From Flavobacterium wongokense (GTDB lineage: Bacteria > Bacteroidota > Bacteroidia > Flavobacteriales > Flavobacteriaceae), in contig NZ_JAKIHP010000008.1 of assembly GCF_021608265.1 (NCBI RefSeq), positions 1 through 64,000 of the forward strand: a DNA stretch of 64,000 nucleotides, read 5' to 3'. Numbering within the stretch: the first letter of the stretch is position 1; each line of letters starts with the position of its first letter. Below are positions 56,364 to 64,000 of this stretch, in pieces. The notes under the pieces were generated by a model. It saw only the letters and a program-made list of their open reading frames with translations, searched no databases and was not told the origin of the DNA. The translations under genes were made by a program, and so were the position numbers.

Positions 56364-57728
56364 ATGAAGCATAAATACCTAGTAATTATACTGTTCTTTT
56401 TTATCCAATCACAAATCAAAGCCCAATGCTGGCAGGGATTTGCTACAATAGATCATACTTTAGCGGTTAAATCAGATGGAAGCTTATGGGCTTGGGGTTA
56501 TAATGACTCAGGTCAGGTGGGCGATGGTACTGCATTTAACAGAAACCACCCTGTACGCATTGGAAATGAATTTACCTGGCAGGCAGTATATACAGGCGGG
56601 GTGCATTCCTTTGCAATAAAAACTGATGGAACCTTATGGGCTTGGGGTTTTAATGAAAATGGACAGTTAGGCGATGATACTTCAGTAGAGGAACATACTC
56701 CCATAATGATTGACGGAAATTGGCAGACCATTGCTCCGGGCTTTTGGCATAATCTCGGCCTTAAGTCAGACGGAACTTTATGGGCATGGGGTTATGACAA
56801 TTGGGGACAGCTTGGAGATGGTTCAATAAGTTTTTATAACGCAACTCCAATCCAGGTTGGTACTGATACAAATTGGGCAAAAATTGCTTGTGGTAAGAAC
56901 TCCAGTTTTGCGATAAAAACCAATGGAAGCTTATGGGGTTGGGGCAACAATGAATTTGGTGTATTGGGAATTGGAAACATCACAACTCAATATGTACCAA
57001 TTCAGATAGGAACTGCGACCGACTGGCAAAAGGTAGATTGCGGTTTTTTCCACACATTGGCAATAAAAAACGATGGCACACTTTGGTCATGGGGGCATAA
57101 TCACTATGGAGAATTGGGAAATGGAACAACTGTAGATAGTTATATTCCAGTTCAAATTGGAACAGCTACGGATTGGGTTGACGTTAGTGCAGGAGAATTT
57201 CATTCTGTTGCCAGAAAATCAAACGGAAGCATTTGGGCATTTGGAAGGAATTCCGAAGGTCAGCTGGGGAATGGTACAACCAACAATTCTTCAGTTCCCA
57301 TTCAGGTACAATCTTCATCAACATGGCTTGATGTTCAGGCAGGATTGGTCCATACTATTGGCTTGAGATCAGACGGGACTTTATTAAGTTGGGGATACAA
57401 CGGGGAAGGGCAGCTAGGAAACGGAAATTTTGAGAATCAAAATTCCGCTGATGCAGTTGATTGCCCAACAATCTTAAACACCAATAATCTGAATGAGGCT
57501 TCATTCAGCCTTTATCCAAATCCTGTAAATGAAACTTTAAACATTGTTAAGCCCAACGGTCTTGACATCCAAAAAATGACCATAATCGATGCTTTCGGTA
57601 AAACTATTTTGGAGTTTTCAGGAAACAGAACTTATATTGATGTAAGCAATCTCGCTTCGGGTATTTACCTAATCCAAATTTTCGATTCCTTTAATCAAAG
57701 CCAATCGATAAAGTTTGTTAAATCCTAA
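56364..57728 (+). CDS. RCC1-repeat secreted protein with T9SS sorting domain
   Basis: The 454-residue product has a Sec signal (to about residue 21, 'QSQIKAQ'). About seven RCC1-type repeats of about 50 residues follow, each with 'HTLAVKSDGSLWAWGYNDSGQVGDGT'-like elements spread over the protein, forming a seven-bladed propeller. The C-terminus is a T9SS type A sorting domain ('SLYPNPVNETLNI', 'LASGIYLIQIF'). Likely surface or secreted binding protein. The earlier in-frame ATG at 56289 lies inside yciO; 56364 is chosen because the signal peptide starts there. Confidence 0.92.
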   Translation: MKHKYLVIILFFFIQSQIKAQCWQGFATIDHTLAVKSDGSLWAWGYNDSGQVGDGTAFNRNHPVRIGNEFTWQAVYTGGVHSFAIKTDGTLWAWGFNENGQLGDDTSVEEHTPIMIDGNWQTIAPGFWHNLGLKSDGTLWAWGYDNWGQLGDGSISFYNATPIQVGTDTNWAKIACGKNSSFAIKTNGSLWGWGNNEFGVLGIGNITTQYVPIQIGTATDWQKVDCGFFHTLAIKNDGTLWSWGHNHYGELGNGTTVDSYIPVQIGTATDWVDVSAGEFHSVARKSNGSIWAFGRNSEGQLGNGTTNNSSVPIQVQSSSTWLDVQAGLVHTIGLRSDGTLLSWGYNGEGQLGNGNFENQNSADAVDCPTILNTNNLNEASFSLYPNPVNETLNIVKPNGLDIQKMTIIDAFGKTILEFSGNRTYIDVSNLASGIYLIQIFDSFNQSQSIKFVKS

Positions 57729-57732
57729 CATA

Positions 57733-57770
57733 AAAAAACGCCCCGATTTATCGAGGCGTTTTTTTTATTA
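57733..57770 (+). terminator. bidirectional terminator
   Basis: The imperfect stem ACGCCCCGA / TCGAGGCGT with a TTTA loop is flanked by A-run and T-run, between convergent genes. Confidence 0.82.
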
Positions 57771-57781
57771 ATTGTAACAGC

Positions 57782-58621
57782 TTATTTCTGTTGCTGATTT
57801 TTCATTTCTTTTTCAATCATCTCATAGAACTCATCAATTTTTGGCATAACCACAATTCGCGTTCTTCTGTTTTTAGATCGGTTGTCTGCAGTCGTATTAT
57901 CTACAAGTGGAATAAATTCACTTCTACCTGCTGCAATCAATTGCGATGGTTTTACACCCAAATCCTTGGTCAATACCCTAACAATCGAAGTGGCGCGTTT
58001 CACACTTAAATCCCAGTTGTCAAGCAATACTGCGTTTCCTGTAAACGGAACGTTATCGGTATGTCCTTCAACCATGCATTCAAATGTTGGACGGCTGTTA
58101 ATCACTTTGGCAACTTTACCAAGTACTTCTTTTGCTCTATCGCTTACTACGTAGCTTCCACTTTTAAATAGCAGTTTGTCGGCAATGGAGATGAAAACAA
58201 CTCCTTTCTCAACATTGATTTCGATATCGGGATCAGAAATTCCAACCGAGCTTTTCAAACTCGTAACCAAAGCCAAAGTAACACTGTCCTTTTTGGTTAA
58301 AGCATCCTGCAAACGGGAAATTTTAAGGTCTTTTTCTTTTAAGCTCTCTAATGATTTCTCTAGATTTTGGGCTCCTTTAGTAGTAAGAACTGTCATTTCC
58401 TTAGAGCTGTTTATCAAATCAGAATTGTTTTGTTTTAAATAGTCATTTTGTTTGGAAAGTGCATCTTTTTCAGATAGGCACAAGTTCAGTTTCATTGTAG
58501 TTGAATTCAGCAAATCCTGGCATTCCTTATTCTGTTTTTCCAGAGCGGCTATTTTTTTCTTGGTCCCACACGATGTCAGTGTAAGCGCTGCTAACGATAG
58601 TACAAAAATTACTTTTCTCAT
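57782..58621 (-). CDS. OmpA-family peptidoglycan-associated lipoprotein
   Basis: The 279-residue protein has a lipoprotein signal 'LAALTLTSC' (Cys18). A coiled coil (about 22-110, heptads with Lys/Glu/Leu) is followed by a C-terminal OmpA domain (about 135-265). That domain has 'VFISIADKLLFKSGSYVV', 'VEGHTDNVPF', 'NWDLSVKRATSIVRVL', 'LIAAGRSEFIPL' and 'NRSKNRRTRIVV', the peptidoglycan-binding signature. It likely tethers the outer membrane to the cell wall. Confidence 0.95.
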   Translation of the reverse strand: MRKVIFVLSLAALTLTSCGTKKKIAALEKQNKECQDLLNSTTMKLNLCLSEKDALSKQNDYLKQNNSDLINSSKEMTVLTTKGAQNLEKSLESLKEKDLKISRLQDALTKKDSVTLALVTSLKSSVGISDPDIEINVEKGVVFISIADKLLFKSGSYVVSDRAKEVLGKVAKVINSRPTFECMVEGHTDNVPFTGNAVLLDNWDLSVKRATSIVRVLTKDLGVKPSQLIAAGRSEFIPLVDNTTADNRSKNRRTRIVVMPKIDEFYEMIEKEMKNQQQK

Positions 58622-58706
58622 GAGTTAGGTGATTTTAATTTTAACAAATTTAAGGTTTTTTATTTTTTTTAGAGTGGTATTTAATGATAAACTCTTGTTA
58701 AAATTG

Positions 58707-59693
58707 CTACTCAAAAACGGTGCCGTTCTTTAGGAAGTACTTGTAAACAATGCTCTTCGAGCGATAATAGTTTTCAAGCTGAGGTGCTTTTCGTTTCTTT
58801 AACGTTTTGTTAATCAGACTATAAAAAGCAAAATGCGCTTTAACAATTGCCCAACAATGATTCAGTTTCCCTTTGAAAATAAATTGCACTCCGGCCATTC
58901 CATCCAGGACAAGCCGGGCAAAAAGAATTGGCACAATTTTGTTTTCGGGCAAATTCTTCGTCAGCATCAAAAGCGAATTCCTGAAATTCAGGAAGGTTTT
59001 CCTGGGATTACTTTCGTTCAAAGTTGCTCCGCCAACATGGTACACCACAGATTCTGAGATGTATTTGGCTTTGTAGCCCAAATTAAAAGCACGCCAGCAC
59101 AAATCAATCTCTTCCTGATGGGCAAAAAAATCACTGTCAAAACCATTTAGTTTTCGGTAAATTTCTTTGCGGATAAACAAGCACGCGCCACTTGCCCAAA
59201 ATATTTCAATTTCGTCATTGTATTGACCATTGTCTTTTTCAATCTTATCGAAGATTCTTCCACGGCAATACGGATAGCCAAACTGATCTATAAAACCTCC
59301 GGCAGCACCAGCGTATTCAAAGTATTCCTTGTTCTTATAATCTAAAATCTTAGGCTGTACGATTCCGATATTTGGCTCCGAATCAAAAATGGAAAGTATA
59401 GGTGTAAGCCAACCTTTGGTTACCTCAATATCTGAATTCACTAAAGCGTAATATTCCTCCTCAACCTGTTGCAAGGCTACATTATAACCTTTGGCAAACC
59501 CATAATTCCCTTCATTCTGAATGATCGATACAGTTGGAAAATTCCTTTTGATTAAATCAATGGAAGTGTCGGTCGAAGCATTATCGGCAACATAAATCTT
59601 AGCTTCCTCGGAATATGCCAAAACCGAAGGCAGGAACTGCTCCAACAGTCTTGCTCCATTCCAGTTTAATATGACTACGGCTATTTTTTTCAA
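58707..59693 (-). CDS. family 2 glycosyltransferase (rhamnosyltransferase-like)
   Basis: The 328-residue protein has the GT2 fold: 'VVILNWNGARLLEQFLPSV', 'IYVADNASTDTSIDLI', 'EGNYGFAKGYNVAL', the DxD-like 'LVNSDIEV', and 'ASGACLFIRKEIYRKLNGFDSDFFAHQEEIDLCWRA' near 165-205. It transfers a sugar to a surface glycan, as in WbbL-type enzymes. Donor and acceptor are unknown. The HsdR_N-like gene lies immediately upstream on the same strand (7-base gap). Confidence 0.93.
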   Translation of the reverse strand: MKKIAVVILNWNGARLLEQFLPSVLAYSEEAKIYVADNASTDTSIDLIKRNFPTVSIIQNEGNYGFAKGYNVALQQVEEEYYALVNSDIEVTKGWLTPILSIFDSEPNIGIVQPKILDYKNKEYFEYAGAAGGFIDQFGYPYCRGRIFDKIEKDNGQYNDEIEIFWASGACLFIRKEIYRKLNGFDSDFFAHQEEIDLCWRAFNLGYKAKYISESVVYHVGGATLNESNPRKTFLNFRNSLLMLTKNLPENKIVPILFARLVLDGMAGVQFIFKGKLNHCWAIVKAHFAFYSLINKTLKKRKAPQLENYYRSKSIVYKYFLKNGTVFE

Positions 59694-59700
59694 GTGTGGC

Positions 59701-60156
59701 TTATAGGGTTTTGTTTATAAAATCCGGAAGTTCTTCAAGGAAAACATACTTTTCATTCTCAAAGTCCATTTGACAAAAGTAGTGATTTAACCCGTTGGTA
59801 ACCATCAGGTATTGTGCTTTCAGTTTCAGGTTGTAACGCGCAATCTGGTCAAAAGTATCCTGTGTTATTTTCACCTCAGGCGCTTTGCATTCAATCAGCA
59901 GAAACAATTCGCCATTAGGCTGGAAAACCACAATGTCATAGCGTTTATTGACATCATTGAGCTTAATCAGCTTTTCAACATTCAGATAGGATTTGGGATA
60001 ATTTTTATGCTGCAGCAAAAACTGGACAGTATGCTGGCGTACCCATTCTTCGGGTGTGAGAATGATAAACTTTTTCCTGATTTCGTCAAAAATTGACACT
60101 TTATTTTCACTATTTTTGAAGCGAAAGTTAAAGGAAGGAAAGTTGAGGTTTTGCAT
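59701..60156 (-). CDS. HsdR_N-like PD-(D/E)XK nuclease-fold protein
   Basis: The 151-residue protein matches the type I restriction enzyme R N-terminal domain (HSDR_N_2). It has 'TPEEWVRQHTVQFLL' near the start, then the nuclease core 'RYDIVVFQPNGELFLLIECKAPEV' with Asp, Glu and Lys of the D-ExK motif near 74-92, and 'DQIARYNLKLKAQYLMVTNGL'. It stands alone without helicase, HsdM or HsdS, so it is not a restriction system. Related short proteins are found next to holA in flavobacteria to my knowledge. Its real role is unknown. Confidence 0.82.
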   Translation of the reverse strand: MQNLNFPSFNFRFKNSENKVSIFDEIRKKFIILTPEEWVRQHTVQFLLQHKNYPKSYLNVEKLIKLNDVNKRYDIVVFQPNGELFLLIECKAPEVKITQDTFDQIARYNLKLKAQYLMVTNGLNHYFCQMDFENEKYVFLEELPDFINKTL

Positions 60157-60160
60157 TCAA

Positions 60161-60168
60161 CAAATATA
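60161..60168 (-). promoter_or_regulatory. -7 promoter box TATATTTG, four bases before ATG
   Basis: An exact TAnnTTTG on the minus strand lies directly before the ATG at 60156, suggesting a leaderless mRNA. Confidence 0.4.
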
Positions 60169-60185
60169 ATCCCTAAACGGAAAAA

Positions 60186-61190
60186 ATGGAAGAAGTAGTA
60201 AAAATAATTAACGACATCAAAGCAGGAAATATCAAACCCATTTATTTCCTAATGGGTGAAGAGCCTTATTATATCGACAGGATTACTGAATATCTTGAGG
60301 AAAATCTTTTGACTGAAGATGAAAAAGGCTTTAACCAAATGGTGCTTTATGGCCGTGATACTACTGTTGATGATATTGTAGCCAATGCCAAACGTTACCC
60401 AATGATGGCGGAACGTCAGGTGGTTATTGTAAAGGAAGCCCAGGAACTTTCCCGAACGATTGACCAATTGGAAAAATATGCCGAAAATCCACAACCTACG
60501 ACAGTTCTGATTTTTGCCTATAAATATAAAACACTCGACAAACGCAAGAAAGTAACCAAAACATTGGAAAAAAATGGATTGGTTTACGAAAGCAAAAAAA
60601 TGTATGAAAACCAGGTTGGTGCCTGGATTAAGAATGTTTTGAAAAATAGGGGATACGGCATTGAACCCAAAGCCATGGCGATGTTGGTCGAATTCCTTGG
60701 GAATGATTTGAGCCGTATTGCGAACGAACTGAACAAACTGGAAATCATCCTTCCAAAAGGGAGTACGATTACACCAAATCATATTGAGGAGAACATTGGC
60801 TTTAGTAAAGATTTCAATGTGTTTGAATTCCGAAAAGCCATCGGTGAGAAAAACCAATTGAAGGCTTATCAGATTGCAAATTATTTTGCGCAAAACCAAA
60901 AGGACAACCCAATTGTAATGACCAACGGATTGGTGTTTAGTTTCTTCTCAGCCTTGCTGCAATATCACGGTTTAAAAGATAAATCTCCTGGGAACGCAGC
61001 CAAAATCCTAAAAGTCAGCCCTTATTTTGTCAACGATTATATTGCCGCTGCTCATAATTATCCAATGCGGAAAGTCAGTGCAATTGTGGCCACGCTTCGT
61101 GATGTTGATGTCAAGAGCAAAGGTGTTGGCGCCAATTCGTTGCCGCAAGGCGATTTGCTCAAGGAAATGTTGGTGAGCATTTTTAATTAA
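60186..61190 (+). CDS. holA: DNA polymerase III subunit delta
   Basis: The 334-residue protein has 'IYFLMGEEPYYIDRITEYLEE' near the start, 'KRYPMMAERQVVIVKEAQEL', 'YESKKMYENQVGAWIKNVLKNRG' and 'AMLVEFLGNDLSRIANELNKLEII', the normal HolA layout of clamp-loader domains. It opens the sliding clamp as part of the delta-gamma-delta' complex. It is divergent from the HsdR_N-like gene with a 29-base spacer. Confidence 0.95.
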   Translation: MEEVVKIINDIKAGNIKPIYFLMGEEPYYIDRITEYLEENLLTEDEKGFNQMVLYGRDTTVDDIVANAKRYPMMAERQVVIVKEAQELSRTIDQLEKYAENPQPTTVLIFAYKYKTLDKRKKVTKTLEKNGLVYESKKMYENQVGAWIKNVLKNRGYGIEPKAMAMLVEFLGNDLSRIANELNKLEIILPKGSTITPNHIEENIGFSKDFNVFEFRKAIGEKNQLKAYQIANYFAQNQKDNPIVMTNGLVFSFFSALLQYHGLKDKSPGNAAKILKVSPYFVNDYIAAAHNYPMRKVSAIVATLRDVDVKSKGVGANSLPQGDLLKEMLVSIFN

Positions 61191-61201
61191 GAGCAGCCTG
61201 G

Positions 61202-61579
61202 TTATTCTAATTTGGTAGATTTTCCAACGGTTAAGTAGATGTGGTTACCGGCATCTAAAAATTCAATCCTTGTTTTTTGCTTATTGATTCTCATTTCCAT
61301 CGAATTCTCTTTGTTCACCAAGCTAAACCAAGTAAAATCAGGATTGGATTCTTCAATATGGGAATCTGTGATTTTGTATTCTAGTTTTGTATTTGTAAAA
61401 AAGAAGGTAACGGCTTTTTTTGCAGTATCTAAAAACACGAACGAATATTCGTTTCCGGAAATATCACATTCCCCCTTTTTAAAAGGTTTCACATCCACAC
61501 AATACTGCTGCACATTAAATACCTGCTGTTGGGCATAGATTCCTGAAGTTAGGAATAGTATAAAAAGAAATTTTTTCAT
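61202..61579 (-). CDS. hypothetical secreted protein
   Basis: A 125-residue protein with a Sec signal ending near 'SGIYAQ'. The mature part is about 109 residues of predicted beta strands ('EYSFVFLDTAKKAVTFFFTN', 'KTRIEFLDAGNHIYLTVG') and has two Cys ('YCVDVKPFKKGEC'). No family is recognised. It lies convergent to holA with an 11-base gap. Confidence 0.75.
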   Translation of the reverse strand: MKKFLFILFLTSGIYAQQQVFNVQQYCVDVKPFKKGECDISGNEYSFVFLDTAKKAVTFFFTNTKLEYKITDSHIEESNPDFTWFSLVNKENSMEMRINKQKTRIEFLDAGNHIYLTVGKSTKLE

Positions 61580-61704
61580 TGGATTTTTTTTCCTTCGTTT
61601 TACAAAAAACAGGCCAGACTTTAAATCTGTAAAACCTGATTATATAAATTTTTTTTAAAACTATATAAACACGATGAAATTCATTTTAAGTAAATTTACT
61701 GATT

Positions 61705-62829
61705 ATGGAAAGTTGCGAAGTGATAATAGTAGGAGGAGGCTTGGCAGGTTTGACCGCTGCCATTCATTTGTCGCAACTTGGACATCAGGTAACGCTTTTC
61801 GAAAAAAATACGTATCCCAAACACAAAGTATGTGGCGAATATATTTCGAATGAAGTGATTCCTTACCTCAATTCGTTAAAACTAAATCTTGGCGAACTCC
61901 ATCCCACCAATATTACTAAACTCCACTTTTCGACAGCAACAGGAAAAAATTTAACAGCCGTTCTGCCTCTTGGAGGTTTTGGAGTCAGTCGTTATGCTTT
62001 GGATAATTTTCTTTTTGAAAAGGCTGTGGCCAATGGATGTCAAATCATTCAGCAAAATGTTGAAAATGTCGCTTTTGAAAATGATTATTTCACTATTGTA
62101 ACTGCAGAAGACACCAAATTCCAATCTAAGATTGTACTCGGAGCTTTTGGCAAACGTTCATCAATAGACCAAAAAATGCATCGGGATTTCATCAGTCAAA
62201 AATCACCGTGGCTGGCAGTGAAAGCCCATTATAAAGGAATTTTTCCCAATGATGTTGTTGGACTTCATAATTTTAAAGGTGGTTATTGCGGCGTTTCCAA
62301 AGTAGAAAACGATGTCATTAATATTTGTTACCTCGCCGACTATGGCACGTTCAAAAATTATAAAAATATAGAAGAGTATCAGTCAGCAGTGGTCGCGAAG
62401 AATCCGAATTTAAATTCAATCCTGAGCAAAACAACTTTAGTTTCTGAAAAGCCACTAACCATAAGCCAGGTTTCGTTTGCCGAAAAACACGCTGTAGATA
62501 ATCATATCCTGATGATTGGTGATACTGCCGGATTGATTCATCCTTTGTGTGGCAACGGAATGGCAATGGCAATCCACAGCGCCAAGATTGCATCCGAATT
62601 GGTTTCAAAATACCTTAAAAAGGAATTGCCTTCAAGGGAAATTTTGGAAAATCAATATACCGCCGAATGGAATTACAATTTCAAGAAACGCCTGCGGACA
62701 GGAAGATGGCTCGCAGCCTTGCTCGAAAAACCAAAACTTTCAGAAGCAACACTCCGTATATTGACTGCATTCCCATTTCTTTTACCAATAATCATCAACA
62801 AAACGCATGGCAAACCAATAACTCTTTAA
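61705..62829 (+). CDS. FAD-dependent oxidoreductase (geranylgeranyl-reductase-like)
   Basis: The 374-residue flavoprotein has 'IIVGGGLAGLTAAIHLSQLGHQVTLFEK' at the N-terminus, 'HKVCGEYISNEVIPYL' (typical of the geranylgeranyl reductase/hydroxylase group) and the second FAD motif 'ILMIGDTAGLIHPLCGNGMAMAIHSA'. It is the first gene of an operon with a methyltransferase and a type III polyketide synthase, so it probably oxidises or hydroxylates the aromatic product. The next ATG follows directly after its stop. Confidence 0.9.
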   Translation: MESCEVIIVGGGLAGLTAAIHLSQLGHQVTLFEKNTYPKHKVCGEYISNEVIPYLNSLKLNLGELHPTNITKLHFSTATGKNLTAVLPLGGFGVSRYALDNFLFEKAVANGCQIIQQNVENVAFENDYFTIVTAEDTKFQSKIVLGAFGKRSSIDQKMHRDFISQKSPWLAVKAHYKGIFPNDVVGLHNFKGGYCGVSKVENDVINICYLADYGTFKNYKNIEEYQSAVVAKNPNLNSILSKTTLVSEKPLTISQVSFAEKHAVDNHILMIGDTAGLIHPLCGNGMAMAIHSAKIASELVSKYLKKELPSREILENQYTAEWNYNFKKRLRTGRWLAALLEKPKLSEATLRILTAFPFLLPIIINKTHGKPITL

Positions 62830-63543
62830 ATGTCCATCAATACAACATACAGAACCAATCAACCTGAAATTATGGATGATTTTGACATGGAAGGCGACAT
62901 GTTGAAAGATGCTTTGGACAAAATTGCCAAAATAAACCAACTTTTAGGTGGCAATAAACTTACACTGCAAGGCGTAGAAAAACTGTTACAGCAAAATCAG
63001 GTAAAGGAAAAAATAACGATTGTGGATGTCGGTTGTGGTAATGGTGATATGCTTCGGACATTGGCCGATTATTTAGAGGAAAAAAAAATTGAATGCCATT
63101 TGATTGGCATTGACGCCAATCGGTTTACAATAGATTATGCCCAAAAATTATCTACCCATTATCCAAACATTGCTTATCGTTGCGAAGATATTTTTGATAA
63201 ATCCTTTGAAAAACTCGGATATGACATTGTTTTATGTACCTTAACACTGCATCATTTCAAGGACAGGGAAATTATTGAGCTACTCAAAACCTTCAAGGCA
63301 AACGCCAGAATGGGGATTGTGGTGAATGACCTGCAGCGAAGCCGTATTTCGTATAGGTTGTTTCAGGCGTTGTGTTTTGTTTTTAGGCTGAACGCCATGT
63401 CGAGGGACGATGGTTTGGTTTCGATTTTAAGAGGATTCAAAAAGCCCGAACTGGAAAATTTTTCAAAAAAACTGCATTTCAAAAACTATTCGATTGAATG
63501 GAAATGGGCCTTCCGCTATCAATGGATAATCAATACAAATTAA
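62830..63543 (+). CDS. SAM-dependent methyltransferase
   Basis: The 237-residue class I methyltransferase has motif I 'ITIVDVGCGNGDMLRTLA' near residue 60, then 'HLIGIDANRFTIDYA' and 'DIVLCTLTLHHFKD'. It has the size and layout of UbiE-like enzymes. Its start abuts the stop of the oxidoreductase gene and the polyketide synthase begins seven bases after it. It likely methylates the polyketide product. Confidence 0.92.
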   Translation: MSINTTYRTNQPEIMDDFDMEGDMLKDALDKIAKINQLLGGNKLTLQGVEKLLQQNQVKEKITIVDVGCGNGDMLRTLADYLEEKKIECHLIGIDANRFTIDYAQKLSTHYPNIAYRCEDIFDKSFEKLGYDIVLCTLTLHHFKDREIIELLKTFKANARMGIVVNDLQRSRISYRLFQALCFVFRLNAMSRDDGLVSILRGFKKPELENFSKKLHFKNYSIEWKWAFRYQWIINTN

Positions 63544-63550
63544 AGCCAAA

Positions 63551-64000
63551 ATGGGTGTCAAAATAAAAGCCGTAGCAAAAGCATTACCGGAATATTCCCG
63601 AACAACAGAAGAAGTAATGCCACTTCTGGAAAATTGGCTTGTCGGCCAGGACGATCGTTTTATCCGTAAGGTAAAAAAGATTTTCGAAGGCGCGATGGTT
63701 GATAAACGGTATTCCATCATGGAACCCATTGAGGTTTTTACCAACACTTCTTTTGAGCAACGCAACGACATTTACGTTCGCGAAGTGATAAAACTTGGCA
63801 AGAAGGTTTTGGATGAAGCACTGAAAAAAGCAGATTGGAAACCCGAAACCTTAGACTATATCATCACGGTAAGCTGCACCGGAATCATGATTCCGTCACT
63901 CGATGCCTATCTGATTAATTCGCTGAAACTCCGTCAGGACATTGTTCGCCTGCCGGTCACAGAAATGGGTTGTGCAGCCGGAATCTCGGGGATGATTTAT
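63551..64000 (+). CDS. type III polyketide synthase (partial, cut by window end)
   Basis: The first 150 residues are visible. 'DYIITVSCTGIMIPSLDAYLINSL' and the active-site region 'VTEMGCAAGISG', with the catalytic Cys, identify a chalcone/stilbene-synthase-type enzyme. Type III enzymes make alkylresorcinols or alkylpyrones by condensing malonyl-CoA on a fatty acyl starter. The remaining roughly 200 residues, including the catalytic His and Asn, lie beyond the window. Confidence 0.93.
   Translation, partial: MGVKIKAVAKALPEYSRTTEEVMPLLENWLVGQDDRFIRKVKKIFEGAMVDKRYSIMEPIEVFTNTSFEQRNDIYVREVIKLGKKVLDEALKKADWKPETLDYIITVSCTGIMIPSLDAYLINSLKLRQDIVRLPVTEMGCAAGISGMIY

Noticed and set aside
59701..60156. 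Type I restriction system
   Set aside because: Only an N-terminal nuclease-like domain is present; there is no helicase, HsdM or HsdS.
61705..64000. Flexirubin/dialkylresorcinol cluster
   Set aside because: Those clusters use DarA/DarB and type II-like enzymes. Here the synthase is type III and no dar-like gene is visible.

Overview
The window comes from the chromosome of a Flavobacteriia member, most likely Flavobacterium or a close relative. The evidence is AT-rich DNA, several proteins with the type A C-terminal sorting domain of the type IX secretion system (T9SS), TAnnTTTG-type -7 promoter boxes in place of E. coli-like promoters, no clear Shine-Dalgarno sequences, and the gene order ftsK-lolA-lptF/G-ribB. 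Roughly 50 protein genes, one tRNA-Ser(UGA), several intrinsic terminators, one candidate small RNA and one tandem-hairpin repeat array can be supported.

Region 1 (189-11588) is the most unusual part. It is a tightly overlapping 12-gene operon for a complete type II secretion / type IV pilus-like machine: MORN-like protein, GspK-like large minor pseudopilin, two minor pseudopilins, GspF, GspG-like major pseudopilin, a minimal prepilin peptidase, GspE, secretin GspD, GspL-like, GspM/PilO-like, a fibronectin-III-like lipoprotein and a GspC/PilP-like protein. All four pseudopilin candidates share an Ala-x-Ser junction in place of the usual Gly-Phe. No PilT is present, which favours secretion over twitching.

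Region 2 (11632-22512) holds a propeller-like lipoprotein, a very large outer-membrane fusion (metallophosphoesterase, kinase-like middle, beta barrel), a divergent HD-domain protein joined to a Pycsar-effector-like membrane domain, a GAF-domain protein, a pirin and a TPR/AraC regulator. Region 3 (22633-28739) holds T9SS cargo genes, one of them frameshifted, a tRNA, a membrane AraC regulator, a secreted SRPBCC protein and an acetyltransferase.

Region 4 (28796-37251, all minus) is a housekeeping block: ribB with a degenerate ribA domain, an LptF/G permease, lolA, ftsK, dgkA, tpx and lpdA. Region 5 (37252-37924) has no protein gene. It holds a candidate structured RNA ending in a strong terminator, followed by a 47-bp tandem repeat of terminator-like hairpins in front of a T9SS leucine-rich-repeat protein.

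Region 6 (40494-61579) is mostly housekeeping and envelope genes: an amino-acid permease, katG, a DoxX-like protein, a DUF4349 lipoprotein, pabB-tilS-dsbD, a large lipoprotein, pcrA/uvrD, yciO, an RCC1-repeat T9SS protein, an OmpA-family lipoprotein, a glycosyltransferase, an HsdR_N-like protein and holA. Region 7 (61705-64000) is a small biosynthetic operon cut by the window edge: FAD oxidoreductase, methyltransferase and type III polyketide synthase.

Calls rest on motif recognition by eye. No database search was run.
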